A DNA stretch of 15,124 bases from JAGQRJ01 sp041402045 (lineage in GTDB: Bacteria > Planctomycetota > J058), in the NCBI GenBank assembly GCA_041402045.1, contig JAWKSZ010000104.1, positions 1 to 15,124 on the forward strand, read 5' to 3'. Below the pieces are notes generated by a model. The model was not told the DNA's origin and did no database searches. It saw nothing but the letters and a program-made list of their open reading frames with translations. Made by a program: the position numbers and the translations under genes. Every line of letters begins with the position of its first letter. Position 1 is the first letter of the stretch. Shown here piece after piece: positions 1 through 7,552 of this stretch.

Positions 1-282
1 TACGAGAACGCGCGGACCTTCGTCTACGACGCGTCGGGGACCGAGCTCTCGGTGATCCTGCACCAGAACGTGGAGGACGCGCGGGAGTGGATCGACCTGG
101 TGTTCAGCTTCCAGGCGGCCTGGCGCGACGGTGACCTCGACGGCGGGGACGAGCCGCGCGAGGAGGCCAAGCCCAAGCGCAACGAGACCAAGACCGACCT
201 CATGCAGGAGGACGGCGACGGCGGCGGCGCCGCGGAGCCCGAGGGCGACGAGACCTCGAAGGACCTCATGAAGGAGGACTAA
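1..282 (+). CDS. C-terminal part of an unrecognised acidic protein (5' end outside window)
   Basis: The reading frame is open from base 1 and ends at TAA 280-282, giving 93 visible residues without a start. The first 40 residues look like the end of a globular domain (pattern RTFVYDASG, then an amphipathic helix EDAREWIDLVFSFQAAW). The rest is a low-complexity, highly charged tail rich in Asp, Glu and Lys. The tail carries a repeated short motif, ETKTDLMQED (encoded at 184-213) and ETSKDLMKED (250-279), the second copy being the exact C-terminus. I do not recognise the family. The disordered acidic tail with Thr/Ser next to DLM could be a docking or phosphorylation segment, but that is inference. 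The next gene is a convergent Ser/Thr kinase, 163 bases away. Confidence 0.75.
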   Translation, partial: YENARTFVYDASGTELSVILHQNVEDAREWIDLVFSFQAAWRDGDLDGGDEPREEAKPKRNETKTDLMQEDGDGGGAAEPEGDETSKDLMKED

Positions 283-304
283 GCGCCGCAAACGCCAGGG
301 TCGA

Positions 305-352
305 GGCGATCCGAAGGGGGGACCTCGGATCGCCCCGCCCAAGCTTGCGGGG
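305..352. terminator. Two adjacent hairpins between convergent genes
   Basis: A perfect 10-bp stem pairs 305-314 (GGCGATCCGA) with 325-334 around a 10-base G-rich loop. A second stem pairs 333-338 (CCCCGC) with 347-352 around a loop containing AAGCTT. They lie between the stop of the leftmost gene (282) and the stop of the convergent kinase (446). No T-run follows on either strand, so these may be GC-type terminators or simply 3'-end stabilising structures. The remainder of 283-445 shows no gene. Confidence 0.5.
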
Positions 353-445
353 TCCCTGGCCGTGGCCGGCCTCACGAGGTCTACGGAGCGCGCTCCCGGG
401 AGCGAAATCCCACCCCCGAAACGCGCCTAACCACTGCGTGGGAAG

Positions 446-1744
446 TCAGCGCAGGGCGATCACCGTCGCCGCAATGCTCCACCCGAGGAGCAGCACCAGC
501 GTCGTGATCGTGACCGCGGGCACCAGGACTGGGTGCCGGTCGATCAGGCGGCTGAACCTGCGCATGTTGCATTGCATGGCCGTCCCGGGGCACACGATCG
601 GGGCGCTGCCCTCGAGCCACTTCTGCAGCGCGTCGCTCAGCTCCTCTGCCGACTGGAAGCGCTTCTCGGGCCGCTTCTCGAGGCCCTTGCGCAGGACCCG
701 CGAGAGCTGCCGTGGCACGCGCCCGTTTCGCCGGTGCAGGAAGGACTCCGCGTCGGCCGGGCGGGTGTTGAGGATCGCCTTCAGCAGCTTGCGCATGGAG
801 TCGTCGATCCGACCCAGGTAGTAGTGCAGGGTCAGGAACTCGTAGAGCACGGCGCACAGCGCGTAGGTGTCGGTGCGCGCGTCGACCATGTCGTGCTTGC
901 CGATCACCTGCTCCGGCGCCATGTAGGCGGGGGTCCCCATGAGCCCCCCCGCCTGGGTCTCGAGCGCCGAGCCGTCGCCCTCGAGCAGCTGCTCGGTGCG
1001 CACGGTGCGCAGCTCCGAGCGCTCGACGTCGAGGAGCTTGGCGACGCCCCAGTCGACGAGGAACACCTCGCCGTGGGTCCCGATCAGAATGTTCTCGGGC
1101 TTGATATCCCGGTGGACCACCCCGCGCTCGTGGGCGTAGTGGAGCGCGTTGCAGACTTGCTGCACGATCTGCACCCGGCGCTCGAAGGTGTACTCCAGGA
1201 AGGTCTCCGCGTCGCCCTCGATCATGCGGTCCAGGACGTCGGCGACGGTGTCGCACGAGCGGACCATTTGCATGGTGAAGAACGGCTCGCCCTCGGCGGT
1301 CAGGCCGAAGTCGTGAACCGGGAGAACGTTCGGGTGCTCGAGCTGGCTGTTGATCTGCGCCTCCTCGACGAAGCGCTGGAGCATCTCCGCGTCGAGGCCG
1401 TCCTTGCCCTCCTCGGAGAGCAAGACCTTCATCGCGACCTCCCGGTGGAGGTCGTTGTCGGCCACCCGCAGGACCTTGCCCATGCCGCCGCGGCCGAGCT
1501 CCTCCGAGACCGCGTAGCGCTCCGACGCCGCGGGTCGATCGGGCCCCTTGGGCGCGAGCCCGAGCGCGGTCATGACGCTCGAGCGCGACTGACCCGGCTT
1601 GCGTTCGAAGATCGCGCCCTTGGGCGGAGGCGTGATCTGGGTGCGCACGCGGGGCGGTACCGGCGGAGACTTGCGCACCTTCCGCACCCGCCCGCCGGTC
1701 GAGTTCGGGTCGACGCCCAGGGTCTTGGAGCTCGAGTGGGTCAC
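446..1744 (-). CDS. Membrane-anchored eukaryotic-like Ser/Thr protein kinase
   Basis: A 432-residue protein kinase of the bacterial PknB/Hanks type. After a basic, Ser/Thr/Pro-rich N-terminal segment (1-76) the kinase domain shows the glycine loop GRGGMG (84-89), catalytic Lys in VAMKVL (106), the HRDIKPEN catalytic loop (Asp213), DWG in place of DFG (231-233) and MAPEQ (276-280). A single hydrophobic helix at about 405-430 ends the protein, so it is probably tail-anchored with the kinase in the cytoplasm and no extracellular sensor. Two cysteines (385 and 392) sit just before the helix. I chose GTG 1744 because GGGGGA lies just upstream and a promoter-like pair (TTGACC, 17 bases, TACCAC) lies upstream of that. 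An in-frame GTG at 1792 would add 16 residues but lies upstream of the predicted transcript start. Substrates are unknown. Confidence 0.9.
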   Translation of the reverse strand: MTHSSSKTLGVDPNSTGGRVRKVRKSPPVPPRVRTQITPPPKGAIFERKPGQSRSSVMTALGLAPKGPDRPAASERYAVSEELGRGGMGKVLRVADNDLHREVAMKVLLSEEGKDGLDAEMLQRFVEEAQINSQLEHPNVLPVHDFGLTAEGEPFFTMQMVRSCDTVADVLDRMIEGDAETFLEYTFERRVQIVQQVCNALHYAHERGVVHRDIKPENILIGTHGEVFLVDWGVAKLLDVERSELRTVRTEQLLEGDGSALETQAGGLMGTPAYMAPEQVIGKHDMVDARTDTYALCAVLYEFLTLHYYLGRIDDSMRKLLKAILNTRPADAESFLHRRNGRVPRQLSRVLRKGLEKRPEKRFQSAEELSDALQKWLEGSAPIVCPGTAMQCNMRRFSRLIDRHPVLVPAVTITTLVLLLGWSIAATVIALR

Positions 1745-1782
1745 GCGTCCCCCATCTGCTGCGTCGTGCCGCGCTGCTCTCC

Positions 1783-1811
1783 GTGGTAGCACCCTGGGTG
1801 CGGGCGGTCAA
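1783..1811 (-). promoter_or_regulatory. Candidate promoter of the Ser/Thr kinase gene
   Basis: On the minus strand TTGACC (1811-1806, five of six matches to a sigma-70 -35 box) is followed after exactly 17 bases by TACCAC (1788-1783, a weak -10). Predicted transcription would start near 1776, upstream of GTG 1744. The weak -10 keeps confidence low. Confidence 0.35.
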
Positions 1812-1860
1812 GCCACCTGCCACCCCGAAGTCACTGACAATCAATGCCTTAGCAAGGACC

Positions 1861-1906
1861 CCCCCCCGGCCTCCGGCTTGCAAACCGGCACGCTCGGCCC
1901 GGGGGG
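1861..1906. promoter_or_regulatory. Nested palindrome in the kinase/M48 divergent control region
   Basis: An outer inverted repeat pairs C-rich 1862-1871 (CCCCCCGGCC) with 1896-1906 (GGCCCGGGGGG), with one extra base in the right arm. Inside it lies a 16-base near-palindrome at 1873-1888, CCGG-C-TTGCAA-A-CCGG, symmetric except for one base pair. It precedes TAAGCT (1909-1914), a possible -10 of the M48 gene. The site could be an operator shared by the two divergent genes or a DNA cruciform; no regulator can be named. Confidence 0.45.
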
Positions 1907-1929
1907 AGTAAGCTCCGGGTGGAGGACGC

Positions 1930-3244
1930 ATGCCCGAGCGGGTCGTTTTGGAAGCCATCTCCAGCCAGAGCTTCGAGCACGAGGCCGATCGCGCCGCGCT
2001 CGAGCGCCTGAAGCGCACCGCCGGCTTCGACCGGCTCATGCGCGGCCTGGCGAACGTGGGGCTCGACCGCGTGGGGCGTCTGATCAACGAGTCCAGCAAC
2101 ATTCGCCTGAGCGAGCGCCAGGTCGGCTCGGTCTACGCGCTGCACCAGGAGGTCGCCCGCGTCCTGGACATCGAGCCTCCGCCGCTCTACCTCCAACACG
2201 ACGTGCGGATCAACGCCTACACCTCAGGCGTCGACGCGCCGTTCATCGTCGTCACCTCGGGCCTGGTCGAGGGCTTCTCCGACGACGAGATCGCCTACGT
2301 CCTCGGCCACGAAATGGGCCATATCCTGGCCGGGCACGTGCTCTACCGCATGGTGGCCATGAACCTGGGGTTGATCCTGCAGCTCGTGAGCGACATGACC
2401 CCCCTCGGCGGGCTGGTGCGCCTGGGTCTGATCGTCGCGCTCCAGGCCTGGAGCCGGTGCGCCGAGCTCACCGCCGATCGCGCCGGGCTGCTCGCGGTCC
2501 AGGACCCGGAGGTCGCGCTGCGGGCCAACATGAAGCTCGGCGCGGGGCCGGGGCCGCGGATCGCGCGCGAGCTCAACCTGGACGCGTTCATGGAGCAGGT
2601 GCGCGAGTTCCAGGACAGCGAGCTGGGGCGCCTCGACGGGGTGTGGCGCGCGCTGCTCGAGTTCGACCGCTCGCACCCCTGGGTCGTCGTGCGCGCCCAC
2701 GAGGTCGACAAGTGGGTCCGCAGCGGGTCCTACCAGCGCATCCTGCAAGGGGACTACCAGCGCCGCTCCGCGGCGGTGATCGCTCAGGACGGCGCCGCGC
2801 GCGAAGGTGGCAGCGCGACCCAGGAGTTCGCGGCGAAGGCGGAGCTCGCGATCAAGGCCGCGCTGCGCCGCGTGTATCAGGTCCACACCGCGCCGCGAAT
2901 CCCCGAGAGCGCGCTGCACCTGGCGCTGGGAACGTTCGTGGCGAACCTCGAGTCGGACGAGCGGGTGATCGCGCTCTACGACAGCAGCCTCGCCGGACAC
3001 GGCGACCGCGGCACGGTGCTCACGGATCGCCGGGTGTTCTCCAGCACCCGCCCGCGCGTCGGCCTTACCACGGCGACGTTCTCAGCCTGCGCCGCGAGAC
3101 GGGGGTCTGTTCGGCGGGGACCAAGCTCGTCCTCGACGACTCGAGATCCCTTGCCACACCCGCGCCGTGCGCGACGCCCTGGAAGAGGCGCTGCGCGGCG
3201 CGGTCACGGCGTTCCGCGGCGAGCCCCCGGCACGCCAGGAGTAG
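1930..3244 (+). CDS. M48-type zinc metallopeptidase, frameshifted near its 3' end
   Basis: The intact part has the metallopeptidase motif HEMGH (127-131, in LGHEMGHILAGH) and the downstream Glu179 in AELTADRAG, the usual third zinc ligand of family M48. A moderately hydrophobic segment (about 141-172) lies between them, so the protein may be membrane associated. Start ATG 1930 has GGAGG six bases upstream. From about 3060 the original frame becomes basic low-complexity sequence and would run to 3423 across the convergent carbonic anhydrase gene. Good protein sequence instead continues in a second frame (PYHGDVLSLRRET, then TKLVLDD) and a third frame (LEIPCHTRAVRDALEEAL) to TAG 3242-3244, only 27 bases before the neighbour's stop. 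At least two single-base deletions are needed, at short homopolymers. The intended product is about 438 residues with a C-terminal domain beginning near GTVLTDRR. This is either sequencing error or recent gene decay. Confidence 0.75.
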
Positions 3245-3271
3245 GCGCGCCGACGGCAGCCGCGTCTCGCG

Positions 3272-3904
3272 CTAGTGCTGCAGGCGGTAGGCCTGGCGGA
3301 GCTGGGTGTTGTTCGAGATGCACAGGTCCAGGTCCTTCAACAGCCCGTTCTTCAGGCTGTAGACCCAGCCGTGGATCGTCAGATCCTGGCCTCGCGCCCA
3401 GGCGTCCTGGACGATCGTCGTGACCCCGAGGTTCGCGACCTGGGCCGCGACGTTCAGCTCGACCAGGCGCTCGCCCTTGATCTCTGGCTCCTTGATCCCT
3501 TCGAGCTCGTCGTAGTGCAGGTCGAGCACGTCGCGAATGTTGCGGATCCAGTTGTCGATCAGGCCCAGGGGCTTGTCCCCGAGGGAGGCGAGCACCCCGC
3601 CGCAGCCGTAGTGGCCGCAGACGATCACGTGCTTGACCTTGAGCACCTCGACGGCGTACTGCAACACGCTCAGGCAGTTGATGTCCGTGTGAACGACCAG
3701 GTTCGCCACGTTGCGGTGGACGAAGACCTCACCCGGCTGCATGCCGCAGATCTGATTGGCAGGAACCCGGCTATCGGCGCAGCCGATCCAGAGGATCTCG
3801 GGCTTCTGCATCGCGGCGAGGCGATCGAAGAACTCGGGGTCTTCCTTGCGGGCCTTCTCCGCCCAAGCGGCGTTTTGCTCGAAGATCTTCTTGAGGGCTT
3901 TCAT
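3272..3904 (-). CDS. can: Beta-class carbonic anhydrase
   Basis: A 210-residue cytoplasmic zinc enzyme that interconverts carbon dioxide and bicarbonate. The family residues are present at the same numbers as in E. coli Can: Cys42 and Asp44 (WIGCADSRVP), Arg46, His98 and Cys101 (CGHYGCGGV). Length and colinearity fit the short beta class, so it is probably complete and active. Start ATG 3904 has GGGAG eight bases upstream. The frame is open a long way upstream, but that stretch is only the antisense of the divergent regulator gene. It is convergent with the M48 gene (27 bases between stops) and divergent from the sigma-54 activator with 156 bases between starts. The symbol is used for family likeness; other beta-CA symbols are in use. 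Confidence 0.95.
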   Translation of the reverse strand: MKALKKIFEQNAAWAEKARKEDPEFFDRLAAMQKPEILWIGCADSRVPANQICGMQPGEVFVHRNVANLVVHTDINCLSVLQYAVEVLKVKHVIVCGHYGCGGVLASLGDKPLGLIDNWIRNIRDVLDLHYDELEGIKEPEIKGERLVELNVAAQVANLGVTTIVQDAWARGQDLTIHGWVYSLKNGLLKDLDLCISNNTQLRQAYRLQH

Positions 3905-3943
3905 CGCGTCGCAGCTCCCGGTCGAGGTGTGGCATTTTGGTAC

Positions 3944-3973
3944 GTGGCGTCGTGCCACAGGCCTCCGATCATA
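3944..3973 (-). promoter_or_regulatory. Candidate promoter and leader hairpin of the carbonic anhydrase gene
   Basis: On the minus strand TATGAT (3973-3968) matches the -10 consensus at five of six positions; no convincing -35 stands 16-18 bases upstream. The implied leader of about 57 bases contains a 5-bp hairpin, GTGGC-GTCGT-GCCAC (3944-3958, written on the plus strand). Confidence 0.4.
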
Positions 3974-4025
3974 CCTCACCCGCCGGTCCGGTGCCTCCCC
4001 CAACGGATCCCCGGTCGATGGCCGC

Positions 4026-4054
4026 TTACGTGGGTCGAGCAGGCGCGCTAGAAT
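4026..4054 (+). promoter_or_regulatory. Candidate promoter of the sigma-54 activator gene
   Basis: TAGAAT (4049-4054) is a good -10 box, with TTACGT (4026-4031) 17 bases upstream as a weak -35. The GTG start at 4061 lies only six bases after the -10, so the mRNA would begin at or next to the start codon. No Shine-Dalgarno sequence is visible, which agrees with leaderless translation. Confidence 0.45.
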
Positions 4055-4060
4055 CGCGGG

Positions 4061-5503
<1,443 letters not shown>

Positions 5504-5551
5504 GCGAGCTCGCGGGGCGTCGTCCCCCCAGACTCTGCAGCCCGTGGGAGC

Positions 5552-5622
5552 GACGAGCAACGAAGTCGTCAAGAGCTGCGAAGCAACTCCTGACGATCGA
5601 GGGGGTGGGTTGACCGACCCCC
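5552..5622. repeat. Cluster of hairpins between convergent genes (possible terminators or palindromic repeat)
   Basis: Three inverted repeats follow the activator gene. GACGA 5552-5556 pairs with TCGTC 5566-5570. GAG-C-TGC 5573-5579 pairs with GCA-A-CTC 5583-5589 around a GAA loop with one mismatch. GGGGGT 5601-5606 pairs with ACCCCC 5617-5622. The first two stand side by side like an extragenic palindromic unit; the third resembles a terminator without a T-run. The 153-base gap (5504-5656) shows no gene. I found no second copy in this window. Confidence 0.4.
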
Positions 5623-5656
5623 GAAGACCGGGGCGGATTTCAACGGGCTGCTGGGG

Positions 5657-6061
5657 TCAGGCCGCGTGGCGCGCGCTCTCCTCGAGGATCGACTGCACGC
5701 GGTCCGCGAGCTGATCGAGCACGAACTCGTCACGCTGCTCGGGCTGCAGGCCCTCGCGGTCGAGCACCGCCAGCAGCAGCGCGCGCCCTTCGACCTCGAA
5801 CCGGATCGCCGAGAGCCGGCTGCTGCCGACCTTGCTGGTGTAGCGACCGTAGGGGTGCTGCTGAGCTTGTCGGAACAGCTCGTAGCTAGCCTCGGCCGCC
5901 GCGCGGGCGGCGGCGTCGTCGAGCTTGGAGCCCGCCATGACCATGCCCTCGGAGGTGCCGAGCACGGCCAGCGTGTAGTCGTTTTGGGCGGAGCGAACGC
6001 GCAGCAGATTGCGCAGGCTGAAGGCGGCGTCGGTCCGGGGGTCGAGGCGTCGTTCGCGCAT
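5657..6061 (-). CDS. Roadblock/LC7-like small protein
   Basis: A 134-residue soluble protein. The pattern after a charged N-terminus (residues 1-24), NDYTLAVLGTSEGMVMAGSKLDD, is the start expected of a roadblock/LC7 (MglB-like) fold: a beta hairpin with a glycine turn followed by the long helix DAAARAAAEASYELFRQ. Two further strands follow (SRLSAIRFEVEGRALLLAVLDRE) and a C-terminal helix. Such proteins in bacteria usually act as dimers that regulate small Ras-like GTPases of the MglA type, but no GTPase gene is in the window. Start ATG 6061 has AAGG just upstream. The frame extends to 6409, but that extension looks non-coding. The fold call rests on sequence pattern only. Confidence 0.65.
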   Translation of the reverse strand: MRERRLDPRTDAAFSLRNLLRVRSAQNDYTLAVLGTSEGMVMAGSKLDDAAARAAAEASYELFRQAQQHPYGRYTSKVGSSRLSAIRFEVEGRALLLAVLDREGLQPEQRDEFVLDQLADRVQSILEESARHAA

Positions 6062-6189
6062 CAGCCTTCGCCTTCTCTCGCGCCAACGAGCCGGTGACCA
6101 CGTAGCGTCCTGGGCTCCTTGTCGGCGATGAGAGTCCGCGCCTTGAGCTACATCCACGAGCAACCCCCTACTCGAGGGATGCTTCCTGC

Positions 6190-6236
6190 AAGTGTGAAGC
6201 CGCCGTAAGTCGAGCGCTGAGGTCCGGAAGTGTGAA
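6190..6236. repeat. Direct repeat AAGTGTGAA upstream of the roadblock-like gene
   Basis: AAGTGTGAA occurs at 6190-6198 and again at 6228-6236, 38 bases apart start to start, both followed closely by GC. They lie 130-175 bases upstream of the minus-strand start at 6061 and could be paired operator sites. The repeat is short, so chance is possible. No gene is seen between 6062 and 6329. Confidence 0.3.
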
Positions 6237-6290
6237 CGCTGGGCGCCTCTGCGCATTCGAAAATGGGGAAACTGTTCGCACTGCACTGCG

Positions 6291-6337
6291 GGGTGGGGCG
6301 TTAGGTCCCACCCAGCCGCCGCCTCCCCGGAGGGCGG
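6291..6337 (+). other. Two GC-rich hairpins just before the rod-shaped RNA
   Basis: GGGTGGG (6291-6297) pairs with CCCACCC (6307-6313). CCG-CCTCC (6319-6326) pairs with GGAGG-CGG (6329-6337) with one bulged G. They may end transcription arriving from upstream, or form the 5' end of the RNA. The second hairpin competes with the outer extension of the rod stem at 6330-6340. Confidence 0.35.
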
Positions 6338-6503
6338 TTCGTGCTGTGCGTCAGACGTTTCGCTCCAGGTCGCGCAGCAATCGTCGTCCCTGGCAAGAGG
6401 AGGGAGCAATGCGGGCCAGTGTGCCCGACGAACAACACAGCCAGGGGCGGCGAGGGCAAGCGAGACGTAGCGGAACGTCTGACATGCAGCACTAGTCGCC
6501 TTC
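6330..6503 (+). ncRNA. Long rod-shaped structured RNA, 6S RNA candidate
   Basis: A closing stem pairs 6341-6364 with 6469-6492 at 23 of 24 positions when read as plus-strand RNA, three of them G-U. On the minus strand these become A-C mismatches, so the strand is decided by the pairing. The stem may extend outward, 6330-6340 with 6493-6503, at 10 of 11 positions. A nearly symmetric internal bubble follows (16 bases at 6365-6380, 15 bases at 6454-6468). A second stem pairs 6381-6394 with 6440-6453 at 14 of 14 positions, and a capping hairpin CGGGC/GCCCG sits at 6412-6427. A long closing stem, a single large central bubble, a terminal stem and about 174 bases match the architecture of 6S RNA, the RNA polymerase-sigma70 inhibitor. 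I see no clear promoter. The 3' edge overlaps the stop of the antisense lipoprotein gene. A palindromic mobile remnant is the main alternative. Confidence 0.5.
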
Positions 6504-6827
6504 GGGCTCGGGTCGGGCGCGGACCAGGTCGTCGCGCTGGACCGGCTCGTACTCCTCCAGGATCAAGAGCGCGTCCTCGGCCGCGACGCGCAGCGCCTCC
6601 AGGCTCGCCATGGCCGTCTCCCAGTGGGCCAGCGTCGGCTCGGCGTCGAAGGCGGCGCGGTCGGCTTCGTAGGCGGCCTTGAGCGCCTTCAGCTCGGTCG
6701 GCGCGGGGGGCGGCGCGACGGGCTGGGGCTCGACCTCGACCGGGTCGGGCTGAGGCGGCGGGGGGGCCCGCCGCGAGTCGGGGCAGCCGAGCAGGAGCGA
6801 GCAGGTCGCGAGGAGGAGCCAGCGCAT
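6492..6827 (-). CDS. Small proline-rich lipoprotein
   Basis: A 111-residue protein with a lipoprotein signal: MRWLLLATCSLLLGC, lipobox LLGC with Cys15 as the predicted lipidation site. A Pro-rich stretch (about 23-44, PPPPQPDP and similar) makes a linker to a helical, acidic C-terminal part (about 45-100) rich in Ala, Glu and Leu, possibly a coiled coil. I do not recognise a functional domain. The start ATG 6827 is supported by the signal peptide. The gene lies 32 bases after the stop of the exported protein upstream on the same strand, so the two may be co-transcribed. Its stop codon (6492-6494) falls at the 3' edge of the opposing structured RNA. Likely anchored in the envelope; role unknown. 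Confidence 0.75.
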   Translation of the reverse strand: MRWLLLATCSLLLGCPDSRRAPPPPQPDPVEVEPQPVAPPPAPTELKALKAAYEADRAAFDAEPTLAHWETAMASLEALRVAAEDALLILEEYEPVQRDDLVRARPEPEGD

Positions 6828-6859
6828 GGCCCCTACCCTATCCGATCGGGAGCGCGGGG

Positions 6860-7414
6860 CTAGCCGATCCGCACGCGCTCGCTGAGGCCCGCGCTCTGCT
6901 CGACCAGAGGGACGCGGTGCGTGCCGAGCAGCGGCACCGTGATCCAGGCGGAGGGCACGCCTGCGTGCTCGCCGAAGCGGATCTCCGAGGGCGCCACCTT
7001 CAACCCCTTGGGGGTCTGGCTGAGCTTGAACCCGCGGAACTGGGTCAGGCTCCGGCCCGAGAGCTGGAACCCGGCGGTGCGGCCAAAGTGAGCGTAGGCG
7101 CGGTTGTTCAGGTTCAGCGCGAACGCTTCACGGAAGCTGAAGCTCACGCGCCCGCCGCGAATCTGGAGCCCCTGCATGCGGTCGACGATCGGGCGCAGGG
7201 CCGGGTGGATCGGCGCGGAGGCGACGGCCGCGCGGATCTGGGCGGCGTTCAGGTCGACGTCGCCCAGCGCGCCGATCCCCTCGAGGAAGCTCACGCTGGG
7301 GTTGGAGCTCCCGGACGCGCGGCGCAGGACCCGGGCGAGGTCCTGCTCCGGGGTGGCGTGGGCGGCGGCGGACAGCGCGAGCAGGGCACCCGCGAGGCAA
7401 GCAAGGACTTTCAT
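6860..7414 (-). CDS. Exported protein of unknown family, paralogue A
   Basis: A 184-residue protein with a classical signal peptide (MKVLACLAGALLALSAAAHA, cleavage expected after AHA, residue 20). The start ATG 7414 has GAGAGG seven bases upstream; a GTG five codons earlier is less likely. The mature protein shares a clear pattern with the next gene: SSNPSVSFL at residues 36-44 in both, then G-x-G-x-x-G-D-x-x-LNA-x-Q, HPALR, QIRGG, a short AH-x-GR block and GF-x-LS-x-T-x-x-G. The second half alternates short hydrophobic and polar residues, suggesting beta structure. No catalytic motif is seen and I do not recognise the family. Probably periplasmic or secreted. Confidence 0.8.
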   Translation of the reverse strand: MKVLACLAGALLALSAAAHATPEQDLARVLRRASGSSNPSVSFLEGIGALGDVDLNAAQIRAAVASAPIHPALRPIVDRMQGLQIRGGRVSFSFREAFALNLNNRAYAHFGRTAGFQLSGRSLTQFRGFKLSQTPKGLKVAPSEIRFGEHAGVPSAWITVPLLGTHRVPLVEQSAGLSERVRIG

Positions 7415-7503
7415 GGGACAACCTCTCACCGAGGCGTCTGCGCAGGTCGTGTGCCAGCTGCGCCTGGCCCAAGGAACAAAGGGTTACCCAGCGCCAGGTT
7501 CAG

Positions 7504-7522
7504 CCCGTCCGCGAGGGACGGG
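7504..7522. other. Hairpin between the two paralogues
   Basis: CCCGTCC (7504-7510) pairs with GGACGGG (7516-7522) around GCGAG. The stem can extend by AGC/GCT if one G is bulged. It lies in the 221-base gap between the paralogues, upstream of the start at 7414, and could act in the leader or as a second transcription stop. Confidence 0.35.
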
Positions 7523-7552
7523 GCTGCGGGCCAGTCCGTGCGCCGCTTCCCC

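Noticed and set aside
381..2102. Long open frames overlapping the kinase in other frames (for example 381-2102 minus, 533-1789 plus, 1599-3275 plus)
   Set aside because: Their translations are Arg/Ala/Gly-rich low complexity without domains and overlap genes with intact catalytic motifs. The end of 1599-3275 matters only because it captures part of the frameshifted M48 C-terminus.
6219..6240. AGGTCCGGAAG, similar to the conserved apical loop of SRP (4.5S) RNA
   Set aside because: The required following GAAGCAGCC segment and a matching long stem are absent, so it is a chance match.
5657..6409. Longer start for the roadblock-like gene giving 250 residues
   Set aside because: The added 116 residues are rich in Cys, His and Arg without recognisable pattern. 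ATG 6061 has a ribosome site and begins at the expected distance from the domain.
6341..6492. Interpretation of the inverted repeat as terminal repeats of a small mobile element (MITE)
   Set aside because: The arms need G-U pairs to match well, a second internal stem is colinear with the first, and no flanking target duplication is seen. Structured RNA explains it better, though a genome copy-number search would settle it.
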